From the NCBI GenBank assembly GCA_022605955.1, contig JAKCOZ010000005.1, positions 43,700,950 to 43,764,949 of the forward strand: a stretch of DNA of 64,000 nt. Direction: 5' to 3'. Below the pieces are notes generated by a model. The model had not been told where the DNA came from, made no database searches, and saw nothing but the letters and a program-made list of their open reading frames with translations. Of the stretch, positions 62,210-64,000 are shown in pieces (the first letter of the stretch is position 1; every line of letters begins with the position of its first letter). Made by a program: the position numbers and the translations under genes. The DNA comes from Rallus limicola (lineage: Eukaryota > Chordata > Aves > Gruiformes > Rallidae).

Positions 62210-62242
62210 TATATGCATACATGCGTGTATGCATGCATATGC
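62210..62242. repeat. 33-nt strictly alternating pyrimidine-purine tract, partly palindromic
   Basis: Every base from 62210 to 62242 alternates pyrimidine and purine, mixing TA, TG and GC steps rather than a single dinucleotide. The 10-base 'atatgcatac' at its start faces 'gtatgcatgcatat' near its end, a nearly perfect inverted repeat. Such tracts can adopt Z-DNA or cruciform forms. Confidence 0.85.
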
Positions 62243-63169
62243 CTCTTTGCCCGCATGCAATATATAATGCATGTACACAGTGTTTATACAGTTCAGCCAC
62301 ACATAATAGAAACTTCCTTCCAACTCACAGATGCATTCATGATCACGTACTGGTTGTGTGAGGCTGTAATCATACATTCTTAAGCTAGAAAATAGCAACC
62401 AAAGAGCTCAAAACAGATTTAGCATTTGTCTATCAGTCCTTGCTGTGGAGAAGGCACTAATTCACAGGGGCTGTATTATGCTGCTCCTCGTTAAGCCCGG
62501 GGCTGCTGACACTGGCTGTGTGATGGCTGGAGCGGTCTGCTGAGACTGTCCTGGCTGGAAAACAAAGTGCTGGTTGTAAGCACTGCTATGTGCAAAGGAG
62601 CTGGCCCAAAGCTGAAAGCAGAGGGAGGATCTCTTGCGGACCAGCTAGCTGTCTTAAGACCTCTTTGAAGAAACAAGACAGATTTGCTTAACCTAAATCC
62701 ACGATGGCTCAGGCAACACAGAAGAGGAGGAGCAGGCTATTGCATCCATTGAGGATAAGACAAACATGGCATACTTGTGTATGTGACGCAGCATTATGGA
62801 CTTCTCTTCCTCCCAAATTCTCCTGTGTGAATGAAACAAAACATCTTGGGCAAAAAGCTGTTGCTTCACCACAGATTTCCCAGTTGAATTTGAAAGTTAA
62901 CTTAATCTTGGAAGTTGTCTGGACCTGAGGGCAGTGTAAGCTACAGTGAACCCCTGGGTTTGTGTTCCCCAGCTGACCTAACCAAAGACACAACTCAGTG
63001 CCCTCCTTTACTGCCTCTCCCTCTCCTACAGTGGGACCTGTGAGTGCAGGAGATTTTGGAGGGGAGTGGTGGGCCTTCCCCAGCAGGGATATAGCACATG
63101 GTACAGACTTGTATGCAGGAGGACCCGATGTCCTTCCACCCACAGTGATTTGGATGTAGTCTCAACATC

Positions 63170-63332
63170 AGTTCTCTGTTTCCAAAATGAGGATAAAGAT
63201 CATCCTCTGCATGCTTTGGCTTGTAGACTGTAGTTTCTTTGGGGAAGATACTGTCCCTCCCTGGAAGTGCATAAAACCCACAGCACAATGGCATGCCGTT
63301 TCATTTGGAGCCTCTAGAAGGTACTGCAAGAC
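63170..63332 (+). mobile_element. L2-like ancient repeat 3' end fragment
   Basis: 'ctctgtttccaaaatgagga' (63174-63193), then 'gtagactgtagtttctttgg' and 'ggaagatactgtccctccct', then 'cagcacaatggcatgc' and 'tttggagcctctagaaggta' follow in order the old amniote text 'tgtttcccaaaatggggata ... tagactgtaagctctttggggcagggactgtctct ... cctagcacaatggggc ... ttggggcctctaggtgcta'. The order and spacing over 160 bp are convincing. The longest minus-strand open frame in this corner overlaps it and is therefore probably meaningless. Confidence 0.65.
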
Positions 63333-64000
63333 CAACAGAGAATAATCCTGCCTTAGAGATGGACAAGGGATAGACAAAGTCCAGGGCAGCTGCAGCAGGG
63401 CTGTGTTCCCATCTCCAGTGGTGTGGCGATGCAAACAGATTGGGAGCACACAACTAAGATTTCTCCCATCTGGAGCTGCCCAAGGCATTACCTCAAAAGA
63501 TGAATTCTCCAACAACAACAACAACAAGATTTCTAACCCCAGTCCAAGTACAAAATGTGGCCTGAACTGGTCAAAACCTGCTGACAGCCTTAAGCAGCAT
63601 GAGGAACCTGTTTCATGATGGCAGTTGGTTATTTTAAAACTGAGCTGAAAGATTAATGGCGAGATTTTAAAAAAATGTAGGCTCCCAATGACAGGAACCG
63701 ACAATTTGCTCATGCAATTTCCCATTGCTATGTGTGCCATGGGGAGAAACGGGTGGGCAAAATGACACACGGTCATTCCATGCCCGTACATTTTCTGGAA
63801 ACCTTAGCCCTAAAAAGGCAATAAGCAAATAAGCACAGCATTCAAATGAAAGGCAGAGAGACTTAGGCTGAGAGATACATTGATATTCTTTGTTAATTTT
63901 TTTATTCAATTAAGAGGCACATGCTGATTATTTTTAGCAGTGTCGCCCTGATACAATTCAGATGTAAATCACATTTCTGTAGTCAGCTGCTGCTGTTTAA
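63333..64000. other. Non-coding sequence at window end
   Basis: No gene supported. Contains a short (AAC)n microsatellite at 63511-63527. The right edge of the window cuts ordinary sequence. Confidence 0.55.
63511..63527 (+). repeat. (AAC)n microsatellite
   Basis: Five complete AAC units plus a partial one. Simple repeat. Confidence 0.9.

Larger units (their letters stand above)
60457..63169. other. Unique non-coding sequence
   Basis: No gene recognised. A candidate conserved stretch at 60.89-61.33 kb and an alternating tract at 62.21 kb are listed separately. A poly(T) run of about 11-12 bases begins near 60660. Confidence 0.6.

Noticed and set aside
63168..63791. 207-codon minus-strand open frame
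   Set aside because: No family motif, and part of it is antisense to an ancient L2-like repeat (63170-63332). An open frame of this length can arise by chance in 64 kb.
1..64000. tRNA, rRNA, snRNA and mitochondrial-insert signals
   Set aside because: I looked for tRNA-like box A/B pairs, conserved rRNA words and compact mitochondrial gene order and found none I could defend.

Overview
The window reads as vertebrate nuclear DNA, most likely from a bird. The best evidence is a set of CR1 retrotransposon copies ending in short ATTCTATG/ATTCTGTG-type octamers, plus a solo LTR beginning TGTCCTGG and ending ACCACCACA, a terminus style I associate with avian endogenous retroviruses. A crocodilian or turtle source is the main alternative, since both carry CR1. 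Base composition is AT-leaning, CpG is scarce, and codon-like structure is almost absent.

I find no host protein-coding gene, no exon I can defend, no CpG-island promoter, no tRNA or rRNA, and no CRISPR or other prokaryotic feature in the 64 kb. The only coding sequence is decayed reverse transcriptase inside CR1 copies. The window is therefore intergenic (gene-desert-like) or lies in a very large intron.

Layout. At 1-12 kb: unique AT-rich sequence with one old CR1 (about 1.75-2.23 kb) and an L2/MIR-like relic at 7.7 kb. At 12.1-12.9 kb: a minus-strand CR1 split by a 381-bp solo LTR. At 13-25 kb: mostly unique sequence with an L2/MIR-like relic (18.3 kb), a guanine-rich tract (22.7 kb) and an old CR1 scrap (25.2 kb). 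At 27.5-29.4 kb: two CR1 copies in opposite orientations; the first carries a nearly perfect 59-bp tandem duplication. At 29.4-42.5 kb: unique sequence with two stretches (about 40.3-40.8 and 41.4-41.7 kb) that look like candidate conserved non-coding elements. At 42.5-43.85 kb: the best preserved CR1, with a recognisable reverse transcriptase broken by one frameshift. At 43.9-64 kb: unique sequence with several old L2/MIR-like and palindromic relics, a CR1 (49.1-49.6 kb), a perfect 35-bp inverted repeat at 50.7 kb, and further candidate regulatory stretches (57.3-57.9 and 60.9-61.3 kb).

No genes act together here. The interpretable history is one of insertions (old L2/MIR-like relics, successive CR1s, one LTR nested in a CR1) and local rearrangements (the 59-bp duplication and the 50.7-kb foldback). 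I saw no new multi-gene system. The hairpin and the candidate non-coding elements are the parts most worth checking.
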